Shown here: positions 46,536 through 59,046 of the stretch, piece after piece
How positions within the stretch are numbered: position 1 is the stretch's first letter
Layout: each line of letters starts with the position of its first letter
Notes under the pieces: generated by a model
What the model was told of the DNA's origin: nothing
The model's database searches: none
The model's input: only the letters and a program-made list of their open reading frames with translations
Translations under genes and position numbers: made by a program
Origin: Cordylochernes scorpioides
Taxonomy: Eukaryota > Arthropoda > Arachnida > Pseudoscorpiones > Chernetidae
Reading direction: 5' to 3'
NCBI GenBank assembly: GCA_030710605.1
Contig: CP092879.1
Location: 19,483,582-19,547,581 of the forward strand
DNA: 64,000 nt

Positions 46536-49400
46536 CTCTGCAATCCTTTGCTTAAAATATAGGATAGAGATTCTCAAATAAAAGATTCCATATAATGAGA
46601 CATTTCTTTTAGAAAATTATATAAGATTGTTTAAAAACTACAAAAATGCCTTCATAATAATAAAAGGAAACTCATTGTAAGCAAATGTTTGTAGTTCACA
46701 ATTTTATCTTGAATCATGAATAAGTTTGTTTACTTAAAGCATTTAAACATAGTTTACTTTTTTCTTTCAACAGCAAAGTTGTGTTTGACAACATCCTCTA
46801 TATTGTCTGATAATGGTAACAATGCTGTGTTACCTTTCGACCCTCCATTTGAGTATTCTGCCTACATTAAGCTACAATGTGTGCTCTACCAACATGTGCA
46901 TACTTGTCAAACCATTTTAAACACATTGCATTATGATACTTGTAATCTGGGAGATGTTAAAAAGTGTCTTTAAAGGATGTCTCCCTCATTTGTATTTACT
47001 GTGAACTCTTGAGGAGAACCCCATTATAGATCATATGGCCATTTTCAAACCTGTGCTGATAATATGATTGCTCTTGTCCCACAGAAATACTAATCAATAC
47101 ACACTATCCCACAGGAAACATTCATTAAGATAATTGAACAGTGTGTCCTATACAATCTGTAACTTAGTCTCAGAAATGGCAGGCTGTTTCTCCTCAGACC
47201 CCACTCCAGAATGGCCATTCATCTGTGGCATGTAACATACATACCACAAATCTTTATTAAGGCTTATAGTCTTTTACATGGATTCACCATCAAGTATGCT
47301 TTGCGCAGAGGCGATATCATAGCCCATGAGGATCTTCCGAGGCGCGATTATTGCTAGTTGAAAACTTTACTCACCATCAAGTATGCAAAGAGTTAAAAAA
47401 GCTTAATTAAGACAATCAGTTTCACACATGGAGAGATTTGTATGATAAGTCTATAAGGAAAACAAAAATAATAATAACAAAAACACAGATATTTACATAT
47501 GATAACTGCATACATAAGTCTTTAGTAAGACCATTCATCTTTTACAAAAATTATTCCTACAAAGAACGGGATAGTAAGAAGTTAAAATTTACATGAATTA
47601 TGTATGAGAGATTTGAATATCAATGGAAGTTCACCCAGTGGTACTGGTGGTGTTGTTTAACAGCATGTGATGGATGTCCACAGAATGTACCCTTGATTTA
47701 CCCAGGCAACCAATTTCAATTTTGGATTCCTCTACCTGTAATAGTTCTACCAGCCTTTTCTTCCCCTGAATGGTATCATAATTCTGCGGGATTCTCCCTC
47801 TTGATTAAGAAATCTAGGCAGGAAATGATGTGTATCTGCAAAGATGCACTCTTCTCTCCCTATTCCAATCGAGCCTTTACCATGTAGACTAACTTATCAT
47901 CCTTGTTACAGGACACTTCTTATCTAATCTTCAATGCGACAGATAGCTAAAAAGACAGAACTGTGCCAGCATATCCAGTTTGAATGGCACACCTATCTAT
48001 ACTGAATCCTTCTCTCCCATTTTCCTGGCCTTTAGAGTGACTAAAGTACTTACCTCATGCCTGTGTAATTGTGTTGTGGTATGAACTAACAATGGACATT
48101 TGAATCTTTTTTTATTATTATTTATTATTAATACAAGAAAAGGGCACTTTTTTTTTATTTATTATTAAATTAATATATTGAGATTAATGATTTTTTTAAA
48201 TCATAAAATAATAAACAAAAATTATAAAATAAATAAAGCTTCCAGGGCTAAGTTTCTTGTGCAACTTTTTATTTTCAAGCTTTTAGACTTGTCAGTCCTT
48301 CAACAAAAATGCATGTATAGATAGCCAGCAACACATTTGGACACCATGGGGGGCAAGTATTAGGAATTTATAATGTTGGGGTTCTAAGTCATCTTTCTGC
48401 CAATTTTTAAGAGAACTTATCTTTTCAAATGAAACAAATTTGTAACGATGGTCTCTATAAAGTTAAATCAAATTCCTGCCTGAACAGTGGGGCTAAAATG
48501 GGTCAAGTAGGGGATAGTTGATATTTGAAGGAGGGAGGGGTTCTGGCATCCCAGAGTGCTCTCACCTGGCCCCCTGTGGTATTCCAGATCAGCATTCAAT
48601 AAAAGGTGTTGTGGGAGGACACTCTAAACCTCGCACTGTTTTCTTTGGTCTTACCCCGAAGACAAATTAACAACCATGGGTACATCAGCTTACTGGGCAC
48701 CATTGATTGGATTCATGTGGATAGAGCCTCTCTCATACACATAGACTACAAAGGATAGATCTGAGACCCGGGTAGAGATGAAATAATTGGTTGCATGTTT
48801 TGAACATGAAAACCTCTAAGACTTGAGAACTGACCTTATGTTTACAGGGTCAACTAGGGACTTAGGCTTTGTGCCATTTTCATTGCAGTACTTCTTATGG
48901 AATAAAAATTTGGAAAGCAATATAGATTTCATTAGATAAGTCAAACTGTGGGTTTGCATTAATCCCCAACATTATATTCTCACTTCACTTAACCAAGCCA
49001 TTTTTGCTATTATCATTATTGGTGGGGAATGAGAGTTTGAAACAGGTTTTTTTGGTGAAGGGAGTTTTTGAGTAAAGATTCATGGTAATTGATTGGACAG
49101 GTTGCCTGAAGGAGGGCTGGGAATGGTGCTCAGGCTGGTAGTGGGCCTCAGGCTTGTAGCTGGTATCTTTGATAGACATTCTGGAGGTAGTTAACACATG
49201 CATAGTGAAAATTAAAGTTAGAATGATAACGTTAACTCCTAAGGTCATCATGAGAGCAATTGTCTGTTGTCAAAATATAAACCCCCTTGTCATCTTTAGG
49301 GTGACACTGTGTTCTCTGATATGAAGGGGAAAAATAAAGAACTAAAAAATTAGATATAATGAAGATATTAAAGATAACATTCAATGTTAACAATTTAAAT
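46536..49400. other. Intron or intergenic, LINE-tail-like fragments only
   Basis: 47246-47290 (TCTTTATTAAGGCTTATAGT), 47396-47435 and 47516-47560 (TCTTTAGTAAGACCATTCAT) look like decayed LINE-type 3' tails on the minus strand. An ORF at 47600-47887 shows no motif. The rest is unrecognised. Confidence 0.4.
48985..49251 (-). CDS. Uncertain small ORF with hydrophobic N-terminus
   Basis: 88 codons from ATG 49251. The first ~22 residues (MMTLGVNVIILTLIFTMHVL) are hydrophobic and could be a signal peptide or membrane anchor. A His/Pro/Gln-rich stretch (YKPEAHYQPEHHSQPSFRQP) follows. No family is recognised, and nothing nearby supports expression. It may equally be chance. Confidence 0.2.
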   Translation of the reverse strand: MMTLGVNVIILTLIFTMHVLTTSRMSIKDTSYKPEAHYQPEHHSQPSFRQPVQSITMNLYSKTPFTKKTCFKLSFPTNNDNSKNGLVK

Positions 49401-49407
49401 AAAGTTA

Positions 49408-49700
49408 CAGTAGAACCTCTCTATAAAGTACATCTAGTTGTAAAACCACAAAGAAAGAGAGAGGGTCATATGCAAATGTATGCATGTGTAGAATCAATTT
49501 CAAATTATAATTTTATCTTATTGTTACATTTGGCCTGAAGAAAGAGGTATCTTCCCTGAAAGCTCGCAGAATATTAAATAAAGAAAACAATTAGTTAATA
49601 TGTGTTTATTGGGTCTAGCAATATTGCCCCCAGCTCAATTATTAGGACACCTCTAGACACTTTGACTCTGCAACAAAGCATCCTTTAGAGTTTTACTGTA
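49408..49700. mobile_element. Family P MITE, interrupted
   Basis: Left end CAGTAGAACCTCTCTATAAA (49408) and right part GACACCTCTAGACACTTTGA...TTTTACTG (to 49700) are family P ends. About 200 bp of unrelated sequence (49436-49640) lies between them. Confidence 0.5.
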
Positions 49701-50049
49701 CTATTTTTTAATAGAAGAACACAAGCTGAATATAAAACTTTTATTTTAATCTGAATCCTTAAATATCCAACATAGGTGGGTCAAATATGCATATTTCCAA
49801 ATTAGACCAAATACAATTTATCCAGGTTGCAATGTTAACAACCATGAAAACTAATGTTCTATAGATTTCAAATGTAATGTGTACCTCTACCTAACATTGT
49901 ATGCACTGGTGTGTTCTTTTATTTATCAAAGTAGCAGCTGTTAGAGTGATCCAGCTGCTGGCTGGTACATCTAGCTGGATTTTAAATGGTTCTCTATCCA
50001 GGTTGTACAACTTCTTTCTGGATTCTACCTTTATAGTGTTATTATCTTA

Positions 50050-50149
50050 NNNNNNNNNNNNNNNNNNNNNNNNNNNNNNNNNNNNNNNNNNNNNNNNNNN
50101 NNNNNNNNNNNNNNNNNNNNNNNNNNNNNNNNNNNNNNNNNNNNNNNNN
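50050..50149. other. Assembly gap, exactly 100 N
   Basis: Second 100-N placeholder; it marks the right edge of the 35145-50049 contig and the left edge of the satellite contig. Confidence 1.
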
Positions 50150-50491
50150 AGCCGGCAGTGACATACTTTATTGAGAGAGATAAAGAGGTACAGAGACGGT
50201 AGTAAACATATTTTATTGATAGAGATAAACCGGATACAGAGACAGTAGTAACATATTTTATTGAGAGAGATAAACAGGATACAGAGACAGTAGTAACATA
50301 TTTTATTGAGAGAGATAAACAGGTACAGAGACGGTAGTGACATATTTTATTGAGAGAGAAAAACAGGTACAGAGACGGCAGTAAACATATTTTATTGAGA
50401 GAGATAAACAGGCACAGAGACGGCAGTGACATATTTTATTGAGAGAAATAAACAGGTACAGAGACGGTAGTAAACATATTTTATTGAGAGA

Positions 50492-51366
50492 GAGACGGTT
50501 AAACATTCTTTATTGACTACAAGTCAATTATGGATGAAAAAATGATAAAATACAGTGAAATTATGATTGAGGAAGGCTCCACCAACTTGCCAGAGTCCTC
50601 CTCCAGACGATGAGAGGGTCTTCTTGGACGCCCCGTATCTCCAGGCCCAGGAAGTGCCTGTAGATACGGGTCTTGGCAGACGCCAGGATGGCCAGGGCGT
50701 CGTCCTCCAGGTCAAGCCCGAAGATCCATCCTTGCAGGTCTGGGGGCCGCTGGATGATGGTGAAGGCCTCCAGGATGACAGGCCTCATCCGCCTACAGGA
50801 CCAGTAGCGGTGGGCCAGTGATAGGTCTTCGGACCCACAGGCGATGCAGGACTCCCGGGCTGAGGCCGGATGCGCTGGATGGGGAAGGGCGTGAAGTGCC
50901 AGCCGCACGGCAACGTCGGCATTGTGCCCCGAGAAGGCACCTCGCCGGAGAGAAGGCCAGCTGATGGAGATGGGTATGCTGACGTGGGGAAGCCACCGGG
51001 CTAGCAGCTGGGTGATGGGCAGTGCAGCCAGGCGTGGACGTTCTAGCATGCGGCGGGCAGTGCGGGTGGTTAGGCGCTGGAACGCAGTGGCCGTCCCGCG
51101 CAGCACGATGCCGTCCTTGATGTTGTCAACCCGGTGGGTGTGGTTCCGGTTTTCTTCCACAATCCGGCTGCAGAAGGTGGTGAGTGCCGCGATGTCAGCG
51201 AGGGCGGCGCGGGTGGTGCGCAGAGGGAGAGATGAAGAGCTGGTGAGATCGCCAACGCGCATTCCCGCCCACCGCGATGCGACCAAAAGATCTGGAGGCC
51301 GGAGGAACCTGGAGTCCCCGATGATATGGAGCTCCTGAGCTGATGTGGCGGCAGCACCCAGTGGTT
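50492..51366 (-). mobile_element. 5'-truncated LINE inserted in the satellite
   Basis: A GC-rich island of 875 bp inside the satellite. On the minus strand it is open from its first base to the stop at 50561. The 3' end reads TTGAC TTGTA GTCAA (hairpin), TAAAGAATGTTTAAC. Satellite text CATATTTTATTGAGAGA flanks both sides (50475-50491, 51367-51383), consistent with a ~17-bp target duplication. Confidence 0.85.
50561..51366 (-). pseudogene. LINE polyprotein C-terminal region
   Basis: About 268 codons without a stop. They contain the zinc-knuckle-like C-x2-C-x8-H-x4-C (ESCIACGSEDLSLAHRYWSC), followed by RRMRPVILEAF, a Leu/Trp-rich segment and RIYRHFLGLEIRG near the end. This knuckle is the usual C-terminal motif after the RT of R1/Jockey/I-type LINEs. 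No RT catalytic box is included, because the copy is 5'-truncated. The frame is uninterrupted, unlike most LINE fragments here, so the insertion is recent. GC content is far above its neighbours. Confidence 0.8.
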
Positions 51367-54300
51367 CATATTTTATTGAGAGAGATAAACAGGTACAGAG
51401 ACGGCAGCGACATATTTTATTGAGAGAGATAAACAGGTACAGAGACGGTAGTGACATATTTTTTTGAGAGAGAAAAACAGGTACAGAGATGGCAGTAAAC
51501 ATATTTTATTGAGAGAGATAAACAGGCACAGAGACGGCAGTGACATATTTTATTGAGAGAGATAAACAGGTACAGAAACGGTAGTGACATATTTTTTTTA
51601 GAGAGGAAAACAGGTACAGAGACTGTAGTAAACATATTTTATTGAGAGAGATGAACAGGTACAGAGACGGCAGTGACATATTTTATTGAGAGAGATAAAC
51701 AGATACAGAGACGGTAGTAACATATTTTATTGAGAGAGATAAACAGGATACAGAGACGGTAGTAAACATATTTTATTGAGAGAGTTAACAAGATACAGAG
51801 ACGGTAGTAAACATATTTTATTGAGAGAGATAAACAGGATACAGAGACGGCAGTAACATATTTTATTGGAGAGATAAACAGGATACAGAGACGGTAGTAA
51901 CATATTTTATTGAGAGAGATAAACAGGATACAGAGACAGAGGTAAACATATTTTATTGAGAGAGATAAACAGGTACAGAGACGGTAGTAAACATATTTTA
52001 TTGAGAGAGATAAACAGGTACAGAGACGGCAGTGACATATTTTATTGAGAGAGATAAACAGGTACAGAGACGGTAGTAAACATATTTTATTGAGAGAGAT
52101 AAACAGGTACAGAGACGGTAGTAACATATTTTATTGAGAGAGATAAACAGGTACAGAGACGTTAGTAAACATATTTTATTGAGAGAGATAAACAGGATAC
52201 AGAGACGGTAGTAAACATATTTATTGAGAGAGATAAACAGGTACAGAGACGGCAGTAAACATATTTTATTGAGAGATAAACAGGTACAGAGACGGTAGTG
52301 ACATATTTTATTGAGAGAGATAAACAGGATACAGAGACAGTAGTAGCATATTTTATTGAGAGAGATAAACAGGTACAGAGACGGCTGTAAAGATATTTTA
52401 TTGAGAGAGATAAACAGGTACAGAGACGGCAGTGACATATTTTATTGAGAGAGATAAACAGGTACAGAGACGGTAGTAAACATATTTTATTGAGAGAGAT
52501 AAACAGGCACAGAGACGGTAGTAAAGATATTTTATTGAGAGAGATAAACAGGCACAGAGACGGCAGTGACATATTTTATTGAGAGAGATAAACAGGTACA
52601 GAGACGGTAGTAAACATATTTTATTGAGAGAGATAAACAGGCACAGAGACGGTAGTAAAGATATTTTATTGAGAGAGATAAACAGGTACAGAGACAGTAG
52701 TGACAAATTTTATTGAGAGAGATAAACAGATACAGAGACGGTAGTAAACATATTTTATTGAGAGAGATAAACAGGCACAGAAACGGCAGTAAATATATTT
52801 TATTGAGAGAGATAAACAGGTACAGAGACAGTAGTGACAAATTTTATTGAGAGAGATAAACAGGTACAGAGACGGTAGTAAACATATTTTATTGAGAGAG
52901 ATAAACAGGCACAGAAACGGCAGTAAATATATTTTATTGAGAGAGATAAACAGGCACAGAGACGGCAGTGACATATTTTATTCAGAGAAATAAACAGGTA
53001 CAGAGACGGTAGTAACATATTTTATTGAGAGAGATAAACAGGATACAGAGACGGTAGTAAACATGTTTTATTGAGAGAGATAAACAAGATACAGAGACGG
53101 TAGTAAACATATTTTATTGAGAGAGATAAACAGGATACAGAGACGGCAGTAACATATTTTATTGGGAGAGATAAACAGGATACAGAGACGGTAGTAACAT
53201 ATTTTATTGAGAGAGATAAACAGGATACAGAGACGGAGGTAAACATATTTTATTGAGAGAGATAAACAGGTACAGAGACGGTAGTAAACATATTTTATTG
53301 AGAGAGATAAACAGGTACAGAGACGGCAGTGACATATTTTATTGAGAGAGATAAACAGGTACAGAGACGTTAGTAAACATATTTTATTGAGAGAGATAAA
53401 CAGGATATAGAGACGGCAGTGACATATTTTATTGAGAGAGATAAACAGGTACAGAGACGGTAGTAAACATATTTTATTGAGAGAGATAAACAGGTACAGA
53501 GACGGCAGTGACATATTTTATTGAGAGAGATAAACAGGTACAGAGACGTTAGTAAACATATTTTATTGAGAGAGATAAACAGGATACAGAGACGGTAGTA
53601 AACATGTTTTATTGAGAGAGATAAACAGGTACAGAGACGGCAGTAAACATATTTTATTGAGAGATAAACAGGTACAGAGACGGTAGTGACATATTTTATT
53701 GAGAGAGATAAACATGATACAGAGACGGTAGTAAACATATTTTATTGAGAGAGATAAACAGGTACAGAGACGGTAGTAACATATTTTATTGAGAGAGATA
53801 AACAGGTACAGAGACGGTAGTAAAGATATTTTATTGAGAGAGATAAACAGGTACAGAGACGGCAGTGACATATTTTATTGAGAGAGATAAACAGGTACAG
53901 AGACGGTAGTAAACATATTTTATTGAGAGAGATAAACAGGAACAGAGACGGTAGTAAAGATATTTTATTGAGAGAGATAAACAGGCTACAGAGACGGCAG
54001 TGAACATATTTTATTGAGAGAGATAAACAGGTACAGAGACGGTAGTAAACATATTTTATTGAGAGAGATAAACAGGAACAGAGACGGTAGTAAAGATATT
54101 TTATTGAGAGAGATAAACAGGTACAGAGACAGTAGTAACAAATTTTATTGAGAGAGATAAACAGGTACAGAGACGGTAGTAAACATATTTTATTGAGAGA
54201 GATAAACAGGCACAGAGACGGTAGTAAAGATATTTTATTGAGAGAGATAAACAGGTACAGAAACAGTAGTGACAAATTTTATTGAGAGAGATAAACAGGC

Positions 54301-57300
54301 ACAGAAACGGCAGTAAACATATTTTATTGAGAGAGATAAACAGGTACAGAGACGGTAGTAACATATTTTATTGAGAGAGATAAACAGGTACAGAGACGGT
54401 AGTAACATATTTTATTGAGAGAGATAAACAGGCACAGAGACGGCAGTGACATATTTTATTCAGAGAAATAAACAGGTACAGAGACGGTAGTAAACATATT
54501 TTATTGAGAGAGATAAACAGGTACAGAGACGGCAGTAAACATATTTTATTGAGAGAGATAAACAGGATACAGAGACTGTAGTAACATATTTTATTGAGAG
54601 AGATAAACAGGTACAGAGCCGGCAGTGACATATTTTATTGAGAGAAATAAACAGGTACAGAGACGGTAGTAAACATATTTTATTGAGAGAGATAAACAGG
54701 ATACAGAGACTGTAGTAACATATTTTATTGAGAGAGATAAACAGGTACAGCGACGGAAGTAACATATTTTATTGAGAGAGATAAACAGGATACAGAGACG
54801 GCAGTAAACATATTTTATTGAGAGAGATAAACAGGATACAGAGACTGTAGTAACATATTTTATTGAGAGAGATAAACAGGTACAGAGCCGGCAGTGACAT
54901 ATTTTATTGAGAGAAATAAACAGGTACAGAGACGGTAGTAAACATATTTTATTGAGAGAGATAAACAGGATACAGAGACTGTAGTAACATATTTTATTGA
55001 GAGAGATAAACAGGTACAGAGCCGGCAGTGACATACTTTATTGAGAGAGATAAAGAGGTACAGAGACGGTAGTAAACATATTTTATTGATAGAGATAAAC
55101 CGGATACAGAGACAGTAGTAACATATTTTATTGAGAGAGATAAACAGGATACAGAGACGGTAGTAAACATATTTTATTGAGAGAGATAAACAGGATACAG
55201 AGACGGTAGTAAACATATTTTATTGAGAGAGATAAACAGGATACAGAGACGGCAGTAAACATATTTTATTGAGAGAGATAAACAGGCACAGAGACGGCAG
55301 TGACATATTTTATTGAGAGAAATAAACAGGTACAGAGACGGTAGTAAACCTATTTTATTGTGAGAGATAAACAGATACAGAGACAGTAGTAACATATTTT
55401 ATTAAGAGAGATAAACAGGATACAGAGACGGTAGTAACATATTTTATTGAGAGAGATAAACAGGTACAGAGCCGGCAGTGACATATTTTATTGAGAGAAA
55501 TAAACAGGTACAGAGATGACAGTGACATACTTTATTGAGAGAGATAAAGAGGTACAGAGACGGTAGTAAACATATTTTATTGAGAGAGATAAACCGGATA
55601 CAGAGACAGTAGTAACATATTTTATTGAGAGAGATAAACATGATACAGAGACGGTAGTAAACATATTTTATTGAGAGAGATAAACAGGTACAGAGAAGGT
55701 AGTAACATATTTTATTGAGAGAGATAAACAGGATACAGAGACAGTAATAACATATTTTATTGAGAGAGATAAACAGGTACAGAGACGGCAGTGACCTATT
55801 TTATTGAGAGAGATAAACAGATACAGAGACAGTAGTAACATATTTTATTGAGAGAGATAAACAGGATACAGAGACGGTAGTAACATATTTTATTGAGAGA
55901 GATAAACAGGTACAGAGCCGGCAGTGACATATTTTATTGAGAGAAATAAACAGGTACAGAGATGGCAGTGACATACTTTATTGAGAGTTAAAGAGGTACA
56001 GAGACGGTAGTAAACATATTTTATTGAGAGAGATAAACCGGATGCAGAGACAGTAGTAACATATTTTATTGAGAGAGATAAACATGATACAGAGACGGTA
56101 GTAAACATATTTTATTGAGAGAGATAAACCGGATACAGAGACAGTAGTAACATATTTTATTGAGAGAGATAAACAGGTACAGAGACGGTAGTAACATATT
56201 TTATTGAGAGAGATAAACAGGATACAGAGAAGGTAGTAACATATTTTATTGAGAGAAATAAACAGGATACAGAGAAGGTAGTAACATATTTTATTGAGAG
56301 AGATAAACATGATACAGAGACGGTAGTAAACATATTTTATTGAGAGAGATAAACAGGTACAGAGAAGGTAGTAACATATTTTATTGAGAGAGATAAACAG
56401 GATACAGAGAAGGTACTAATATATTTTATTGAGAGAGATAAACAGGATACAGAGACAGTAGTAACATATTTTATTGAGAGAGATAAACAGGTACAGAGAC
56501 GGTAGTGACATATTTTATTGAGAGAGAAAAACAGGTACAGAGACGGCAGTAAACATATTTTATTGAGAGAGATAAACAGGCACAGAGACGGCAGTGACAT
56601 ATTTTATTGAGAGAAATAAACAGGTACAGAGACGGTAGTAAACATATTTTATTGAGAGATAAACAGGTACAGAGACGGCAGTGACATATTTTATTGAGAG
56701 AGATAAACAGGTACAGAGACGGTAGTGACATATTTTTTTGAGAGAGAAAAACAGGTACAGAGACGGCATTAAACATATTTTATTGAGAGAGATAAACAGG
56801 CACAGAGACGGCAGTGACATATTTTATTGAGAGAGATAAACAGGTACAGAGACGGTAGTGACATATTTTTTTGAGAGAGAAAAACAGGTACAGAGACGGT
56901 AGTAAACATATTTTATTGAGAGAGATAAACAGGTACAGAGACGGCAGTGACATATTTTATTGAGAGAGATAAACAGATACAGAGACGGTAGTAACATATT
57001 TTATTGAGAGAGATAAACAAGATACAGAGACGGTAGTAAACATATTTTATTGAGAGAGATAAACAGGTACAGAGACGGTAGTAACATATTTTATTGAGAG
57101 AGATAAACAGGATACAGAGACGGTAGTAAACATATTTTATTGAGAGAGATAAACAGGTACAGAGACGGTAGTAAACATATTTATTGAGAGAGATAAACAG
57201 GTACAGAGACGGTAGTAACATATTTTATTGAGAGAGATAAACAGGATACAGAGACGGTAGTAAATATATTTTATTGAGAGAGATAAACAGGTACAGAGAC

Positions 57301-58000
57301 GGTAGTAAACATATTTTTTTCGAGAGAGATAAACAGGTACAGAGACGTTAGTAAACATATTTTATTGAGAGAGATAAACAGATACAGAGACAGTAGTAAC
57401 ATATTTTATTGAGAGAGATAAACAGGATACAGAGACGTTAGTAAATATATTTTATTGAGAGAGATAAACAGGTACAGAGACGGTAGTAACATATTTTATT
57501 GAGAGAGATAACAGATACAGAGACAGTAGTAACATATTTTATTGAGAGATGAACAGGACACAGAGACGGTAGTAAATATATTTTATTGAGAGAGATAAAC
57601 AGGATACAGAGACGGTAGTAACATATTTTATTGAGAGAGATAAACAGGATACAGAGACGGTAGTAACATATTTTATTGAGAGAGATAAACAGGATATAGA
57701 GACGGTAGTAACATATTTTATTGAGAGAGATAAACAGGATACAGAGACGGTAGTAACATATTTTATTGAGAGAGATAAACAGGATACAGAGACGGTAGTA
57801 ACATATTTTATTGAGAGAGATAAACAGGATACAGAGACGGTAGTAACATATTTTATTGAGAGAGATAAACAGGATACAGAGACGGTAGTGACATATTTTA
57901 TTGAGAGAGATAAACAGGTACAGAGACGGTAGTAAACATATTTTATTGAGACATATATTGAGATTGAAACTGAATTATTAATCTCGTCACACACACACAT

Positions 58001-58160
58001 ATAAGATTGTAAGAGTTACCTACACAATGTAATAGTTACCTACACAATGTAATAGTTACCTACACAATGTAATAGTTACCTACACAATGTAATAGTTACC
58101 TACACAATGTAATAGTTACCTACACAATGTAATAGTTACCTACACAATGTAATAGTTACC
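58001..58160. repeat. 20-bp tandem repeat, 7 exact copies
   Basis: TACACAATGTAATAGTTACC repeats from 58021 to 58160 with no mismatch seen, preceded by a partial unit AAGAGTTACC. Confidence 0.97.
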
Positions 58161-58168
58161 TAGGAATT

Positions 58169-58350
58169 ATTCGAAAAAGAAAGTATAAACAATATTAAGG
58201 TAAAGAGTTTCTTTTAAATTTGAATTTCGCAAGCTTTCGAGCAAGAAGCTTGAGCAAGAGCTTGAAGAGCAGAAATTTTGTTCGAAAGCTTGCGAAAATC
58301 AAAATTAAAAGAAACCCTTTACCTTAATATTGTTTATTCTTTCTTTTCGG
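58169..58350. repeat. Foldback element with ~75-bp arms
   Basis: AACAATATTAAGGTAAAGAG, TTTCTTTTAAATTTGA, TTTCGCAAGCTTTCGA (58187-58250) is mirrored by TTCGAAAGCTTGCGAAAATC, AAAATTAAAAGAAACCC, TTTACCTTAATATTGTT (58278-58334). The pairing extends outward into CGAAAAAGAAAG. Purine-rich AAGCTTGAGCAAGAGC forms the loop. Confidence 0.85.
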
Positions 58351-58421
58351 ACATATATAAGATTATATAAGGTTTCATATAAAGGGGGGTGGGGGGGTGG
58401 GAATTTATAATTAAAAATTAA

Positions 58422-58886
58422 CTACATCAAACGAAACCAACTGAGGGTCGTCTGGTTCGATGTCAAATTCCGCCCAGAAGTCGGACAGCGCTCCGCGTAG
58501 ATTGGACTTTTACCCTCTGCTAAGAGGACAGATACTCGGTACTCGAGGACCTCCTCCCTCTTAGAAAGGGATACAACAGCGACTTCTATCTCTTCCTTAT
58601 AATAGTTTTTATATAGTTGTTCTAGAATGGTGTTGGCATTCAAGCTCTCGAACAACTCCTCTACCAGTTGTAAAGTGGTCTGAAGAGGCCGTTTCTTTTG
58701 GAGCTTCGAGGTGGTATATTGGATTGTAGGTGTATTTACGGTCTTGGGTTCTTTGGCAGATGCCTCTGTTGGTACAGCAGTGGTCGAAGTATGCGCTGGT
58801 AGAGTCGTGCCTGTGCAGAAGGCTCGGGGACTGGAGTCTCTTGAGGAGGGAAGGAACGATTCGCCTGCGGCGAGATCTAGAAGGTG
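58422..58886 (-). pseudogene. Open frame of 155 codons, unclassified (possible LINE ORF1 piece)
   Basis: The minus strand is open from about 58886 to the stop at 58422. It has a Thr/Ser/Ala-rich part (TEASAKEPKTVNTPTIQ), then LQTTLQLVEELFESLNANTI, EVAVVSLSKREEVLEYRVSV and an end SNQTTLSWFRLM. The only ATG is at 58655. Base composition is less AT-rich than the flanks. It sits between satellite remnants (57955 and 58943), so it is most likely a piece of an element inserted into the array. I do not recognise the family. Confidence 0.35.
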
Positions 58887-58942
58887 TCAGAACCCCTCGC
58901 AGCCGATGTAGGCTCTGCGTCCACTGGTCCGCATGGGTGTCC

Positions 58943-59010
58943 TGATGATTGAGAGAGAGACAGGATACAGAGACGGTAGTAAACATATTTTATTGAGAGA
59001 GATAAACAGG
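58943..59010. repeat. Detached satellite units
   Basis: GATACAGAGACGGTAGTAAA and CATATTTTATTGAGAGAGAT are the 50.15-57.96 kb unit. About 1 kb of other sequence separates them from the main array. Confidence 0.9.
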
Positions 59011-59046
59011 GCACTGTGACAGTTGAAACATTTCAATGTAAGAGAG

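Larger units (their letters stand above)
50150..57955. repeat. Satellite of 44-46-bp units, about 7.8 kb
   Basis: The unit reads ACATATTTTATTGAGAGAGA then TAAACAGGTACAGAGACGGY and AGTR. Length varies by one or two bases (AGGTACAG or AGGATACAG; GTGACAT, GTAACAT or GTAAACAT). About 150 units are present in one orientation. Runs of identical variants (57600-57890) show recent local amplification. The array starts directly at the gap, so its true length is unknown. A LINE interrupts at 50492-51366. Another fragment of one or two units sits at 58943-59010. Long minus-strand ORFs here are an artefact of the AT/purine bias. Confidence 0.96.

Noticed and set aside
47600..47887. 95-codon ORF rich in Trp and Pro
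   Set aside because: No family, start context or splice support; consistent with chance in non-coding DNA.
50150..57955. Dozens of minus-strand ORFs of 60-180 codons with repeated ISLNKICLLPSLYLF-like text
   Set aside because: They are translations of the satellite unit. Unit length varies between 44 and 46, so frames drift, and there are no starts, splice sites or conservation to support coding.
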